DNA of 64,000 nucleotides from Marinobacter sp. THAF197a (GTDB taxonomy: Bacteria > Pseudomonadota > Gammaproteobacteria > Pseudomonadales > Oleiphilaceae). The stretch is from assembly GCF_009363275.1 (NCBI RefSeq), contig NZ_CP045324.1, positions 4,154,001 through 4,218,000 on the forward strand. The letters run 5' to 3'. Both the position numbers and the translations under genes were made by a program. Position 1 is the first letter of the stretch. Each line of letters opens with the position of its first letter. The notes beneath the pieces were generated by a model. That model had not been told where the DNA came from. It saw nothing but the letters and a program-made list of their open reading frames with translations, and did not search any database. Shown here piece by piece: positions 24,402 to 32,452 of the stretch.

Positions 24402-25247
24402 TCAGGCACGACGTCCAGACTTTAACCTTCCGACAAAGTGCCAAATGACGGTTGCAATTAAAGATGCCAGTATCCCGAAGCCGAAACTGATAGCCCTTTC
24501 TACCCATATGCCCTTTTCGAATTCCCGTCTTTGTTGCTCGAATATGGCATCTACTGTTTCTTGATGAGCGTTAACTATTGGTTCAAGCTGGGATTTCTTC
24601 TCTTCTAAGTCTTTGATTAGGCGGCGCGTTGTCTCTATCTCGCTATTTTTATTTTCAATAAACGAAGAGAGATCATTTAAATTTCTTTCCGTTGCTTGCA
24701 ACAATTCGATCTGCTCATTGAAGCTTTGAGGCTGCTGCAAACGCTGTTTTCGATCAATCTCTGAGAAGTAGATTGCGGAACCTATGCCAAGAAATCCTAT
24801 GATCAACCCTATTGCTGAAATAATTGCGGTTGGGCGGGGTGATTTTTTATAGGCTCTTACCCAAAAGTCGACGAAAAGCTCGGCAAAGGTATCGAATCTA
24901 AAGCTTATCAGTGACTTTACAAGCTTTACGGACTCGTCAACCTCATCTGGTGGAGGAGGCTCATGATAGATTTCAAAGCTGCTATCTAGAATCTCCGCGC
25001 CGGTGGCATCGTCATCAGTCATATTGATGATGCCTACAGGGTATTCCCAAACTTCAAATTTTAGATAAAAATCGTTACCGCACTTTGAACATTCATGATC
25101 TATTTCAGAAACATACTGAGTTTCTTGCCCCATTCCCCTTTCCGAACCAGATTCGGCCTCGAAATGGAAATCCTCATCACGCAGGAAATATTTAGCACCA
25201 CATTTTGAGCATTGATACGTGGCGCTTCCTTTTATGCCGTCACTCAT
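24402..25247 (-). CDS. zinc-ribbon, coiled-coil membrane protein (cassette)
   Basis: A 281-aa protein with two N-terminal CxxC pairs (CSKCGAKY at about 13 and CSKCGNDF at about 53) that could form a zinc ribbon. A transmembrane helix follows (about 137-158), then a long coiled coil (about 165-235: LQATERNLNDLSSFIENKNSEI) and a C-terminal transmembrane helix (about 248-270). The layout suggests two membrane anchors bridged by a coiled coil facing outside. Function unknown. Confidence 0.62.
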   Translation of the reverse strand: MSDGIKGSATYQCSKCGAKYFLRDEDFHFEAESGSERGMGQETQYVSEIDHECSKCGNDFYLKFEVWEYPVGIINMTDDDATGAEILDSSFEIYHEPPPPDEVDESVKLVKSLISFRFDTFAELFVDFWVRAYKKSPRPTAIISAIGLIIGFLGIGSAIYFSEIDRKQRLQQPQSFNEQIELLQATERNLNDLSSFIENKNSEIETTRRLIKDLEEKKSQLEPIVNAHQETVDAIFEQQRREFEKGIWVERAISFGFGILASLIATVIWHFVGRLKSGRRA

Positions 25248-25273
25248 ATGTTTCTGTTCACAACCTCGTAAAA

Positions 25274-25371
25274 TCTAACGCATCGCTGAGCGGCGGGCTT
25301 GGAGCGGGGCGGAAAGCCCGTCCGGCGCAGGCCCGCCCAGGGCCGGAGCGAACTCCAGCGACTTGTTATAA
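25274..25371 (-). repeat. attC of the HNH nuclease cassette
   Basis: TAACGC at 25276-25281, GTTATAA at 25365-25371. The original stop codon of the interrupted HNH gene overlaps the R'' core (25366-25368). Confidence 0.88.
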
Positions 25372-25455
25372 CGGGCGACCATAGATGCTGCGATTATGGT
25401 AATCGATGCTCTTCTGAGCCACTTCATGGCCCTCGGCCACCTGGAGGGTTCGAAG
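25366..25455 (-). pseudogene. displaced 3' end of the HNH nuclease gene
   Basis: Removing the IS21 element and one GAAG copy joins this segment in frame to the HNH gene at 27,604. The restored C-terminus continues ELDLRTLQVAEGHEVAQ and ends KSIDYHNRSIYGRPL, then TAA in the attC core. About 29 codons are therefore separated from the rest of the gene. Confidence 0.8.
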
Positions 25456-25511
25456 TGTCAACAGTACCGAAGTTTGACCGCTTTTCATCAACCTAGATTG
25501 TCCGGTTTTCA

Positions 25512-26315
25512 TCAGTTTTCAGTGTCCGGTTTTTGAGCGTCAGTGTCGTCAGAGTCCTCCTGTTGTTGGCTAGTACCGGGAACGAGGCCGGCCTTGCGTT
25601 TGTCCTTCAGCCGGTAGCTCTCGCCTTTGATGTTCAGAGTGGTTGAGTGGTGCAGCAGCCGATCCAGTATCGCAGTGGCGATGACCTGATCGCCGAACAC
25701 CTCGCCCCAGTCCATAAAGCTCTTGTTTGAGGTCAGGATGGTGCTGGCCCGCTCGTAGCGCCGGTTGATCAGGCGGAAGAACAAGCTGGCTTCCTCGCGG
25801 GTCATGGGCAGGTAACCGATCTCATCGAGTACCAGCACTTTCGGATACGTCAGTTGTTGGAGTTGCCTATCCAACCGGTTTTCCTGGCGGGCTTTGACCA
25901 GCGTGCTCACTAGACGGTCCAAGGTCATGAACAGAACCCGGTGGCCGGCCTCCGCAGCCTTTACGCCGAGGGCGACCGCCAGGTGGGTTTTGCCCACGCC
26001 AGGGGGTCCCAGCAGGATCACGTTCTCGTTGCGTTCCACGAACCCAAGGCCGGAGAGTTCTCGCACCAGCTTGCGGTCAATGCTCGGCTGGAAGCTGAAG
26101 TCGAACTGCTCCAGGGTTTTGATCCAGGGTAGCCGAGCCTGTTTGAGACGCGTGTCCAGGCCTTTCTGGTGCCGACCACCCCACTCCTGGGCCAGGGCCT
26201 GTTCCAGGAATTCCCGGTAGTTCAGGTCCTTCTTGCTGGCATGCTCGCACAGGGTATCCAGAGAGGCTTGCAGGTGGTCCATCTTGAGCCGGTCGAGGAG
26301 TTGGTCCAGATTCAT
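25512..26315 (-). CDS. istB: IstB-like helper ATPase of the IS21 element
   Basis: A 267-aa AAA+ ATPase with Walker A GPPGVGKTH and Walker B VLVLDEIGYLP, and the IstB N-terminal helical domain. IstB selects targets and stimulates the IstA transposase. Follows istA with a 4-base overlap. The tail after LKDKRKAGL is hydrophilic and slightly longer than usual. Confidence 0.93.
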   Translation of the reverse strand: MNLDQLLDRLKMDHLQASLDTLCEHASKKDLNYREFLEQALAQEWGGRHQKGLDTRLKQARLPWIKTLEQFDFSFQPSIDRKLVRELSGLGFVERNENVILLGPPGVGKTHLAVALGVKAAEAGHRVLFMTLDRLVSTLVKARQENRLDRQLQQLTYPKVLVLDEIGYLPMTREEASLFFRLINRRYERASTILTSNKSFMDWGEVFGDQVIATAILDRLLHHSTTLNIKGESYRLKDKRKAGLVPGTSQQQEDSDDTDAQKPDTEN

Positions 26316-27496
26316 TGGAGCACCTCCTCATACACAGCCAGGCTCCGGTGTTGCACCGGCATCACCTCTTGCCACAAGGGCTCGTGGTGTTCAGCCACCG
26401 TTTGCCAGCCTTGCTGACGATGGGCCATTCGGTGGCGGGCGACTTCCTGTCCCCGGAGGTCGTAGACGGTGAGTTCACCGTCCAGACTGATGCGGATGTT
26501 GACCCGTTGACCACAACACTCGGCCGGTACGCTGTAACGGTTGCCTCGCACATCGATGTAGGCATCCCAGCCCACATGGCGGATGTCGTAATAGCGGGTA
26601 TCGAAGTCCGTTGCCGGACAAGGGCTGAGTTGATGGCGCTCTTCCTCGAAGCGCTGAGCCGGAGATTGCTGGAACTGGCGTAATGTCCGCTGACTGGCAT
26701 AGCTGCTCAGCCACTGCTCCAATAACTGATTCAGGTGCGCGTAGCTGTCGAAGCTGCGATACCGCTGGAAGAAGTGGTGCTTCACATAGCCCACCATGCG
26801 CTCGGTCTTGCCTTTGGTTCTGGGGCGCTGGGGCCGACAGGCCCGGGCGGCGAAGCCATAGTGATTCGCCAGTTCCAGGAAACCTGCGTTGAACACCACA
26901 CGACCACCGCTGTCATGCCTGATGACGGCCGCTTTCTGGTTATCTACCAGGACACGCTTGGGTACGCCATCAAAGTACCGGAAAGCCTGTACCAGGGACT
27001 CGTAGGTATGCTCCGCGTCCTGGCTGGGTCCAGCCCAGACATGGAAGTGGCGGGAGTACCCGAGGATGTTGACCGCGAAGTTGACAGTGCACAGGCGACC
27101 AGCGACCTCAGTCCGGATCTGGCCCCAGTCGTGCTGGAGTTGCTCTCCCGGGATCGTTTCATAGCGCACCGTTTGTTTACTTGCCCTCAGGCTGCGCTTG
27201 GGCTGAACGTAGCGACGAATCAGGGTCACACAGCCGTCGTAGCCCCGTTCCTGGAGCAGCTGACGGATGACCTCTGCGTTCCAGACTTCCTGGCCCAGAA
27301 GTTCATCAATGTATGGCTTGAAGGGATCCAGCTTGCTGCCACGTGGGGTCTTGGGTTTACCAGTCAATGGTGCCGGCAGGGCCAGGTAACGGCGTACGGT
27401 GCGCTCGGAACAGCCAATCTGGTGCGCGATGTCCACGATGTACGCCCCCTGACTGCGAAGTTGTTTTATCATGTGAAAGTCCTCTCGGCTTTGCAT
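26312..27496 (-). CDS. istA: IstA transposase of the IS21 element
   Basis: A transposase of about 394 aa: an N-terminal helix-turn-helix (QIGCSERTVRRYL) and a DDE integrase core with Asp in LQHDWGQIRTEV, Asp in VLVDNQKAAV and Glu in KGKTERMVGYVKHHFF, then a C-terminal beta-barrel region. I place the start at ATG 27496 (AGGAA about nine bases upstream); a TTG at 27529 would add 11 residues. It appears intact, so the element may be active. Confidence 0.92.
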   Translation of the reverse strand: MQSREDFHMIKQLRSQGAYIVDIAHQIGCSERTVRRYLALPAPLTGKPKTPRGSKLDPFKPYIDELLGQEVWNAEVIRQLLQERGYDGCVTLIRRYVQPKRSLRASKQTVRYETIPGEQLQHDWGQIRTEVAGRLCTVNFAVNILGYSRHFHVWAGPSQDAEHTYESLVQAFRYFDGVPKRVLVDNQKAAVIRHDSGGRVVFNAGFLELANHYGFAARACRPQRPRTKGKTERMVGYVKHHFFQRYRSFDSYAHLNQLLEQWLSSYASQRTLRQFQQSPAQRFEEERHQLSPCPATDFDTRYYDIRHVGWDAYIDVRGNRYSVPAECCGQRVNIRISLDGELTVYDLRGQEVARHRMAHRQQGWQTVAEHHEPLWQEVMPVQHRSLAVYEEVLQ

Positions 27497-27558
27497 GATT
27501 CGATTCCTGTTCGGTTTGGTCACCTTCAAGAAAAGATCATGCGGGTCGGGAGGACAAT

Positions 27559-28146
27559 CTACGTTGCTGATTTAAGGTCTTTTAGCAGTACTGTCGACAG
27601 AAGGTCGAGTTCAATAGCTCCATAGTCACAGAGCACATGGTGATTCGGGCATAGGACAAGGATATTTCCTGGAATATCAGATCCGTTGTGAGGGTTTCCA
27701 AGGGGAATGATGTGATGAGCCTCAGAATAGGTCTTCCCGTCAGAAAGGCGAACCACCATACCGCAAATTTGACACTGATCTTGGTGTATCACTTTTATCT
27801 TGCGCGCAAGCGTTGTATCCCGAAGTACCCGGTACGTGAGAGTGTATGTTCGGCCAGGCTCTTCAATGCCCTCCGGTAAATCTGAAGCTTTTGGAGTTTC
27901 AGCCAGGTAGGATCTAAGGCCCCATATACCAGAGCCCAGCCCCTCAACCGAAAAGAAAAGGTCTTTCCCGCCCTTAAATCCCGCCGAGTCAGAGGAAAGG
28001 TCTTGCACTCTACGCCGCACCACGGATTTCCAGCTCTCGGGAAGGTTGGGACGAATGCGCTCGATCTCCGTATACAACGCATCATAGTTTGCGCTGCCAC
28101 CGAGGTTCTCAAACGCTCTAACAATATCCTCGTCCCATGTCGACAT
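27559..28146 (-). CDS. HNH endonuclease, C-terminus replaced by IS21 end (cassette)
   Basis: A protein of 195 aa in its present form. An N-terminal winged-helix-like region (1-95) is followed by an HNH domain: CQICGMVV, AHHIIPLGNPHNG, then CPNHHVLCDYG (about 133-185). The last 14 residues (LLSTVLLKDLKSAT) are encoded by the IS end and replace about 28 native residues still visible at 25366-25455. The catalytic His and Cys residues are upstream of the break, so activity might survive. Related HNH proteins are often annotated as restriction-like nucleases. Confidence 0.82.
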   Translation of the reverse strand: MSTWDEDIVRAFENLGGSANYDALYTEIERIRPNLPESWKSVVRRRVQDLSSDSAGFKGGKDLFFSVEGLGSGIWGLRSYLAETPKASDLPEGIEEPGRTYTLTYRVLRDTTLARKIKVIHQDQCQICGMVVRLSDGKTYSEAHHIIPLGNPHNGSDIPGNILVLCPNHHVLCDYGAIELDLLSTVLLKDLKSAT

Positions 28147-28159
28147 TAGGTTTCCTCGT

Positions 28160-28268
28160 TATAACGCAGAGTGCAGCGGCAGTTTGTGGAGTGGCGTTTT
28201 GTGCTAGCGTAGCGACTGGCACAAAAAAGCCACGGAACAGACTGTCCGACTGGCACGTATTGTTAGGA
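28160..28268 (-). repeat. attC of the 28263-28817 cassette
   Basis: TAACGC at 28162-28167, GTTAGGA at 28262-28268. One of the longest sites (109 bp), with a long GCCACGG/GTGGCG-type arm pair. Confidence 0.87.
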
Positions 28269-28817
28269 GCCACTCTCAGGCTCTCCCCATGCTTCACAGT
28301 ATATTGAAGCTGACCAAGTATTAAAATCCTTCCTAAATAGTTCAAAATCTTCTATTTCTTTGTCAGCAATAGATAAATCATCTGGTTTCTTTGGGTGAAC
28401 AAGTCCATTACGGGATTTATATAACTTTTTTACTCTAGACCAACGTTGCGATCCGAAATCCCACAATAACTTTGGATAAAACGACCCCAGAATTTTTATG
28501 ACAGCTTTTAGCTCGTCAACAGGAGATACTATTTTCATTCTCGCCTTAATTTCACCATTATTCCCGACGCTCCATTCATTACCATCTAGAAAGGCAAGCA
28601 CTTGTGGCGAAAGCTCAGAATGATCAATTAAATGATCGTTGGTCTTTAACTCCAATTTGAGCAGATAAACCCTAGCTTCAACAAATGTACATAGGCAACG
28701 CAGATACGAGCGCTTCCAATATTCCGTATCTTCGCCTATTTCGATCCCAACAAGGCAACGCTCAACATCATCGTGAAGCGGGCCGTAATAATCTAACAAG
28801 TCGACTATTGGCATCAT
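28263..28817 (-). CDS. HEPN-like protein with RX4H motif (cassette)
   Basis: A 184-aa helical soluble protein. Near the C-terminus (about 133-140) is SRNGLVHPK, an R-x4-H motif as in HEPN ribonucleases, placed after a long helix as expected for that fold (LLWDFGSQRWSRVKKLYKSRN). HEPN proteins are common toxins and defence effectors, but no partner nucleotidyltransferase is in the cassette. The HEPN call is an inference from the motif and helical content. Confidence 0.55.
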   Translation of the reverse strand: MMPIVDLLDYYGPLHDDVERCLVGIEIGEDTEYWKRSYLRCLCTFVEARVYLLKLELKTNDHLIDHSELSPQVLAFLDGNEWSVGNNGEIKARMKIVSPVDELKAVIKILGSFYPKLLWDFGSQRWSRVKKLYKSRNGLVHPKKPDDLSIADKEIEDFELFRKDFNTWSASIYCEAWGEPESGS

Positions 28818-28828
28818 GCTGAAAGCCT

Positions 28829-28899
28829 CCTAACGCCAGTGGTAATGGGCGGCAACGGAGCGCAGCGTAGTTGGCGTCCCGTTGACCACCTTGTTAGAA
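28829..28899 (-). repeat. attC of the PIN-domain cassette
   Basis: TAACGC at 28831-28836, GTTAGAA at 28893-28899. Near-identical body to 15376-15446. Confidence 0.9.
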
Positions 28900-28901
28900 A
28901 T

Positions 28902-29396
28902 TTACGAGGGATTGCTGGGTTTTAGGACATTAAGTACACGCAGCCCTTCACTTGCAGCGGTATTGGCAAGTTTCGTGTCAGCGGTAACCAATACTGTCTC
29001 CGATCCCTCTATCCCACCTGCGAAAAATCCCTCTTTCACACTGAGTATCTGAAAAGCGTCAGAAACATCCAAATCGTATCTCCTGGCCAACTCTATTGAC
29101 CTAAGCAGGTATGGAGGTTTGCAGACGTCTATGTCTTCCATCTCATGTAACCGAGCTTCGAACTCACAACCCAGATCAAAGCACGCATTTAGGTACTGCT
29201 CTTTGGTAAGCTCTTTACGATAAAGATACTTAACCTTAAGCACACCAAGCGCTTCGTAAAAGCAGAACGGCGTCGTGTAGAGCGTCGCTTCTGAGTCTAT
29301 AAAACTGCGAACTATCTCACTGCCTTCTTCGTCCACGTGCCATTTCACCAGTACAGACGCATCAAGACAGCAGGCTCTCAAAGAAGTCATTTCCAT
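28902..29396 (-). CDS. PIN-domain protein, VapC-like (cassette)
   Basis: A 164-aa PIN-domain protein with the expected acidic residues: Asp in CLDASVLVKWHVDEE, Glu in FYEALGVLK, Asp in LDVSDAFQI and Asp in LVTADTKLA. VapC-type PIN proteins are ribonuclease toxins. Here there is no antitoxin gene in the same cassette, so it is either an orphan or a PIN protein with another role. Confidence 0.8.
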   Translation of the reverse strand: MEMTSLRACCLDASVLVKWHVDEEGSEIVRSFIDSEATLYTTPFCFYEALGVLKVKYLYRKELTKEQYLNACFDLGCEFEARLHEMEDIDVCKPPYLLRSIELARRYDLDVSDAFQILSVKEGFFAGGIEGSETVLVTADTKLANTAASEGLRVLNVLKPSNPS

Positions 29397-29402
29397 AAGA
29401 TT

Positions 29403-29491
29403 TCTAACGCTGAGGTAACCGGCGCCGGAGCGCCAGCGGAGGGAACCAAAAGCGGTACGCTTTTGGCGTCCGGTTGACCGTATGGTTATGG
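29403..29491 (-). repeat. attC of the small secreted peptide cassette
   Basis: TAACGC at 29405-29410, GTTATGG at 29485-29491. The body (GGTAACCGGCGCCGGAGCGC...) is the same type as the attC of the four A-family cassettes. Confidence 0.9.
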
Positions 29492-29525
29492 CTCAACCAA
29501 CCAAGCTCCGCCGGAAAACATAGCT

Positions 29526-29660
29526 TTAGTGGCAATGATAAGGCTGTGAGCCTGCGTGACAGCATTGCCCAGGTGGGCTGTCTTTCCGGCAACCGCCACC
29601 ATGAGCGAACGCCGTCGACGCGAACAAAACAAGAACCAAACTTAGCATTATTTTTTTCAT
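29526..29660 (-). CDS. 44-aa secreted Cys/His-rich peptide (cassette)
   Basis: A short gene. The signal peptide MKKIMLSLVLVLFASTAFA is followed by a 25-residue mature peptide with three Cys and four His (HGGGCRKDSPPGQCCHAGSQ, then PYHCH). The Gly-Cys...Tyr-His-Cys-His ending resembles short YHYH/CHC-type exported peptides that may bind metal. GGAG lies seven bases before the ATG. The cassette has a 110-base leader containing a GGTGC-GTTA-GCACC hairpin. Longer overlapping frames here read into the attC and are not credible. Confidence 0.7.
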   Translation of the reverse strand: MKKIMLSLVLVLFASTAFAHGGGCRKDSPPGQCCHAGSQPYHCH

Positions 29661-29770
29661 GGTCATTCTCCAGGATTGAGGTGCTAACGCACCGTGCAAC
29701 CTCCATGTTCATTGCCCTCCGACTATCTTGGCACAACCCAGAAAATGTAGACGAAATGTACGTAAAGCGC

Positions 29771-29869
29771 CATAACGCTGAATGTTAAGCGGCGCCTGCG
29801 GAGCGCAGCGTAGTAGGCGTCCGGCGGACGGCCGCCAGGCCGTTAGCGAACTTGAACGATTGGTTATAC
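29771..29869 (-). repeat. attC of the 29876-30151 cassette
   Basis: TAACGC at 29773-29778, GTTATAC at 29863-29869. Confidence 0.9.
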
Positions 29870-29875
29870 ATGAGG

Positions 29876-30151
29876 CTACCACCCCCACCAATGCCAAACC
29901 TTGGCTATACCGCGCCAGACACCCCCGAGAATAGATGGAAACAGTTTCGGGAGCAGCAACGCCAACACAGCAAAAACCAAGATACAGGAAATGAGGTAAC
30001 GACTGCTGAGAAAGCCGTCCCAGTAGACGGCCAATTCTAAATTGACCCAGAGCCAAACGAATACTGCCGTTGGGATCGAGAAAAACAGCGAAGCAAAAAG
30101 GCTGATCAACCTTGTTTCAATTGGCCCACCTTGGCCGCGATTCCTTGGCAT
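29876..30151 (-). CDS. small two-helix membrane protein (cassette)
   Basis: A 91-aa protein with a basic N-terminus, two transmembrane helices (about 15-37 and 50-70) and a Trp-rich amphipathic end (VWRGIAKVWHWWGW). Similar tails are seen in uncharacterised cassette-borne membrane proteins. Function unknown. Confidence 0.62.
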   Translation of the reverse strand: MPRNRGQGGPIETRLISLFASLFFSIPTAVFVWLWVNLELAVYWDGFLSSRYLISCILVFAVLALLLPKLFPSILGGVWRGIAKVWHWWGW

Positions 30152-30172
30152 GATCTATGAACATTCCTTGTG

Positions 30173-30271
30173 TATAACGCTTTTGTTTAGCGGCGACTAC
30201 GAAGCGCAGCGTAGTAGGCGTCCGGTGTAGGGCCGCTCAGGCCCGGAACGAACTACAACTATTTGTTAAAA
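30173..30271 (-). repeat. attC of Rap1a/Tai-like cassette copy 1
   Basis: TAACGC at 30175-30180, GTTAAAA at 30265-30271. Identical to the attC of copy 2 (41301-41399). Confidence 0.92.
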
Positions 30272-30277
30272 CGCTGC

Positions 30278-30634
30278 TCAGCATGGGAAACGACGAGACA
30301 ATACTGCGCCAACCACAGAAATTGCATAAAGCTCTCGGGCATCCTCAGCTTCAAGGAGGAAGTCATGCACCAGCCCGACCAAATCGGCGCGGGTTATGCC
30401 TGCAGGGATACACAGAGAGTCAGAAAATGCATCGTGAGCTGCTTGTATGAACCCATGACAGAAACCTATTGAATCGTTGTCGGGCTTTGAGCACATATCA
30501 ACGAAGCCCTGTCCCGTCATGACTGCTGGATTACGACCTTCCTTGCCCGAGTCGGCTTGAGCGGGCGAAACGGAAAGGAGTGCACAAAATGCTAGTACTG
30601 TAATGCTTCTCCAAAAGGCAAATCTCGTCAACAT
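30278..30634 (-). CDS. Rap1a/Tai-like immunity-type exported protein, copy 1 (cassette)
   Basis: A 118-aa protein with a signal peptide (ending SPAQA, about residue 27). Its domain matches the Rap1a/Tai family of periplasmic immunity proteins: GFVDMCSK, GFCHGFIQAAHDAF, CIPAGITRADLV and the terminal RRFPC, with paired cysteines. Known members protect against type VI secretion amidase effectors. Here no effector is adjacent, so it could serve as an acquired orphan immunity gene. An identical copy lies at 41406-41762. Confidence 0.75.
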   Translation of the reverse strand: MLTRFAFWRSITVLAFCALLSVSPAQADSGKEGRNPAVMTGQGFVDMCSKPDNDSIGFCHGFIQAAHDAFSDSLCIPAGITRADLVGLVHDFLLEAEDARELYAISVVGAVLSRRFPC

Positions 30635-30654
30635 GGCACCTATCCGATTCTAGT

Positions 30655-30758
30655 TTTAACGCCAAAATTCAGCGGCGGCCTTTGCGTAGCGAAGCGGAGA
30701 AAAGGCCGTCCGGTGGAGGCCCGTCAGGGCCGGAACGTACTGGAATGATTTGTTATGC
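30655..30758 (-). repeat. attC of the 30761-31093 cassette
   Basis: TAACGC at 30657-30662, GTTATGC at 30752-30758. Confidence 0.9.
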
Positions 30759-30760
30759 AT

Positions 30761-31093
30761 TTACCAGTTTACGAGAACATCTTTAACTTTGTGCGTTGCG
30801 GCATCAAAACCAACGGCCCAAAAAACTTCATCCTCACTGGCAGAGTATTTCGCCTTCCAAAGGGTAAGCTGGGAACCAGCTCTTCGAAGGCAATCTATAA
30901 ACTCAACCTCACTCAACTCTCCCAGTTCATGTTGAATGCTTTCGCACGATGAAATGTAGGCATGTTCAGTAATAGTACCGTCGCTCTCTTCGCGAAGTGA
31001 TGGGGCCGACATTTCCTGCAAGAGAGCAAAACTCTTCCCGTCATGCAGCTCTATTACCTGCTTCGCAAGCTTCCTTTCCATATCTGAAATCAT
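30761..31093 (-). CDS. hypothetical cassette protein, 110 aa
   Basis: A 110-aa soluble protein with a helical N-terminus (ERKLAKQVIELHDGKSFALL) and a mixed C-terminus (YSASEDEVFWAVGFDAATHKV). No known domain. Start and stop fit the flanking attC cores exactly, which supports it as a genuine cassette gene. Confidence 0.6.
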   Translation of the reverse strand: MISDMERKLAKQVIELHDGKSFALLQEMSAPSLREESDGTITEHAYISSCESIQHELGELSEVEFIDCLRRAGSQLTLWKAKYSASEDEVFWAVGFDAATHKVKDVLVNW

Positions 31094-31108
31094 GTTTCCT
31101 CCTTAGTG

Positions 31109-31185
31109 CATAACGCGGAGCGCAGCGGCGGCCCGTCAGGGACGTCCGGCGGCCATCGGCCGCGTACTGACGCGGTTGGTTAGGT
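31109..31185 (-). repeat. attC of the 31180-31632 cassette
   Basis: TAACGC at 31111-31116, GTTAGGT at 31179-31185. Confidence 0.9.
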
Positions 31186-31632
31186 GGTGACAACAGCCTG
31201 ACTCCGACTAAAGGCATAGTCTAGACTACTCAGTGGACGGTTAAACCGCTCTAGAATGTATTTGCTCCACAGCCACTCACCAGCATTACTCGCAACACGG
31301 ACGTGGCCATTGAAATAGCTCTCTGATAAAAAGTAGACGTTCAGTGAGTCATCATATTCGGACTCATTTTTTGTGCCGAATGTATCCATCAGGAGTGTGC
31401 AATACGCTCGTTCTTTGACCGCCACCAAAGCAAAGGTGCACTCGCTATTCTCCAATAACGAGAAAGCGATGCCTATATCCCTACTGCCTAGCTGCTCGAC
31501 ACCGTTCCTGATAACAAGCGTCCGCCCGAAAAGAGCGAAATCATCGTAGGGCAACCATTGAACCGGCTCGTAGATTCCTTTCTGCCTGAGACGAGCGAGG
31601 AATTGAGTTTCGGCCTGATCATAGTCGCGCAT
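31180..31632 (-). CDS. hypothetical cassette protein, 150 aa
   Basis: A 150-aa soluble alpha/beta protein (MRDYDQAETQFLARLRQKGI, then WLPYDDFALFGRTLVIRNG). ATG at 31632 is supported by AGGTGG nine bases upstream; a GTG nine bases earlier is less likely. No family recognised. It contains aromatic-rich strands and no membrane segment. Confidence 0.6.
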   Translation of the reverse strand: MRDYDQAETQFLARLRQKGIYEPVQWLPYDDFALFGRTLVIRNGVEQLGSRDIGIAFSLLENSECTFALVAVKERAYCTLLMDTFGTKNESEYDDSLNVYFLSESYFNGHVRVASNAGEWLWSKYILERFNRPLSSLDYAFSRSQAVVTT

Positions 31633-31640
31633 ACAAACCA

Positions 31641-31729
31641 CCTAACGCTGAGGTAACCGGCGCCGGAGCGCCAGCGGAGGGAACCAAAAGCGGTACGCTT
31701 TTGGCGTCCGGTTGACCGGCTGGTTAGTG
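31641..31729 (-). repeat. attC of A-family cassette 1
   Basis: TAACGC at 31643-31648, GTTAGTG at 31723-31729. Same type as 29403, 34231, 36898 and 40908. Confidence 0.9.
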
Positions 31730-32032
31730 GCCGGTCACCACCAAGGTTTCCCCCGCACCCAATGCTGCATGCCCTCTCCCGAACAGCTTGCACCAACTCA
31801 ACGGATGGCGAAAGGAACCAGAACGCAAACCGCACCAACCCGATTACCATTTGAACTGGACGGCCCCGCGACTGGGGCACGCCATGAATAACTATGCTGC
31901 GTGTGATGTTGGCAACCAACCCGGACAGCAACTTTTCCGGCCTTGGCCATCATCGACATAAGCGGCTTTGCAGCCAAACCCGATGCCAAGGCCTTTGCAC
32001 GGAGCCCGCCAAAAATGGCGACGGCCTGGGCC
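31730..32032 (-). repeat. A-family repeated cassette, copy 1 (no clear gene)
   Basis: About 300 bp, clearly related to 34319-34622, 36986-37289 and 40996-41300. In copy 3 a frame of 103 codons opens from attC to attC (shared core around YSWRAPVxGPSxSN and PFAIR). In copy 1 this frame ends early at a TGA where copy 2 has CGA, so protein coding is doubtful. It may be a non-coding or small-RNA cassette. Confidence 0.7.
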
Positions 32033-32114
32033 AATAACGCGAAGCTAAGCGGCGCCCTGACAAGGGCGTCCGGTGGAGGCCGAAGGCCGGAACGTACTTA
32101 AGCGACTGGTTAGC
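32033..32114 (-). repeat. attC of B-family cassette 1
   Basis: TAACGC at 32035-32040, GTTAGCT at 32108-32114. Confidence 0.9.
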
Positions 32115-32452
32115 TGGGGGTAACTTTGAAGACCATTCCCTGGCAACCAACATGACGACCTGCACCGCAGCCCTGGCACCAACACCTGCCGATGCACCGT
32201 GATTAAAACCACCGCATACGATGCGGTGAACGAACCTGAACTTCAGAGTAGCAGAGCCGGACGGAATTTTTGGCGGATTGCCCCGCACGGCAAACACTGA
32301 ATTTTATACCTACCTAATATTCCGATTGAGCTGCCAGCAAGACTGCGAGTTATGACGGCCTTGGCGAAACCCCAAAAATCTCGGTTTTGCTGTTAGTTTT
32401 CGGCCAAGGCCCGATGGCACAAAACCACCCAAAAGGACCCGAGGCACTACCA
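32115..32452 (-). repeat. B-family repeated cassette, copy 1 (no clear gene)
   Basis: Its 5'-proximal 170 bp (plus strand) are related to 38850-39131 and 39906-40186; the remaining 170 bp are unique. No credible gene is visible on either strand. A strong hairpin CACCGCAT-cgt-ATGCGGTG (minus strand) is present, and a weaker version of it occurs in the other copies. Confidence 0.65.

Larger units (their letters stand above)
25456..27599 (-). mobile_element. IS21-family insertion sequence (2144 bp)
   Basis: The ends are TGTCAACAGTAC (25456) and, on the other strand, TGTCGACAGTAC (ending 27599), matching IS21-type TGT...ACA termini. A 4-bp duplication GAAG flanks it (25452-25455 and 27600-27603). 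It carries istA and istB overlapping by 4 bases. It interrupts the HNH cassette gene near its 3' end. Confidence 0.92.

Noticed and set aside
29683..29692. TAACGC inside GTGCTAACGCAC as an extra attC
   Set aside because: No matching GTTRRRY core or attC body follows; it is the loop of a small hairpin in the peptide gene leader.
29404..29736. 110-codon frame over the small peptide cassette
   Set aside because: It reads through the attC, has no ribosome binding site, and overlaps the much better supported 44-codon signal-peptide gene in another frame.
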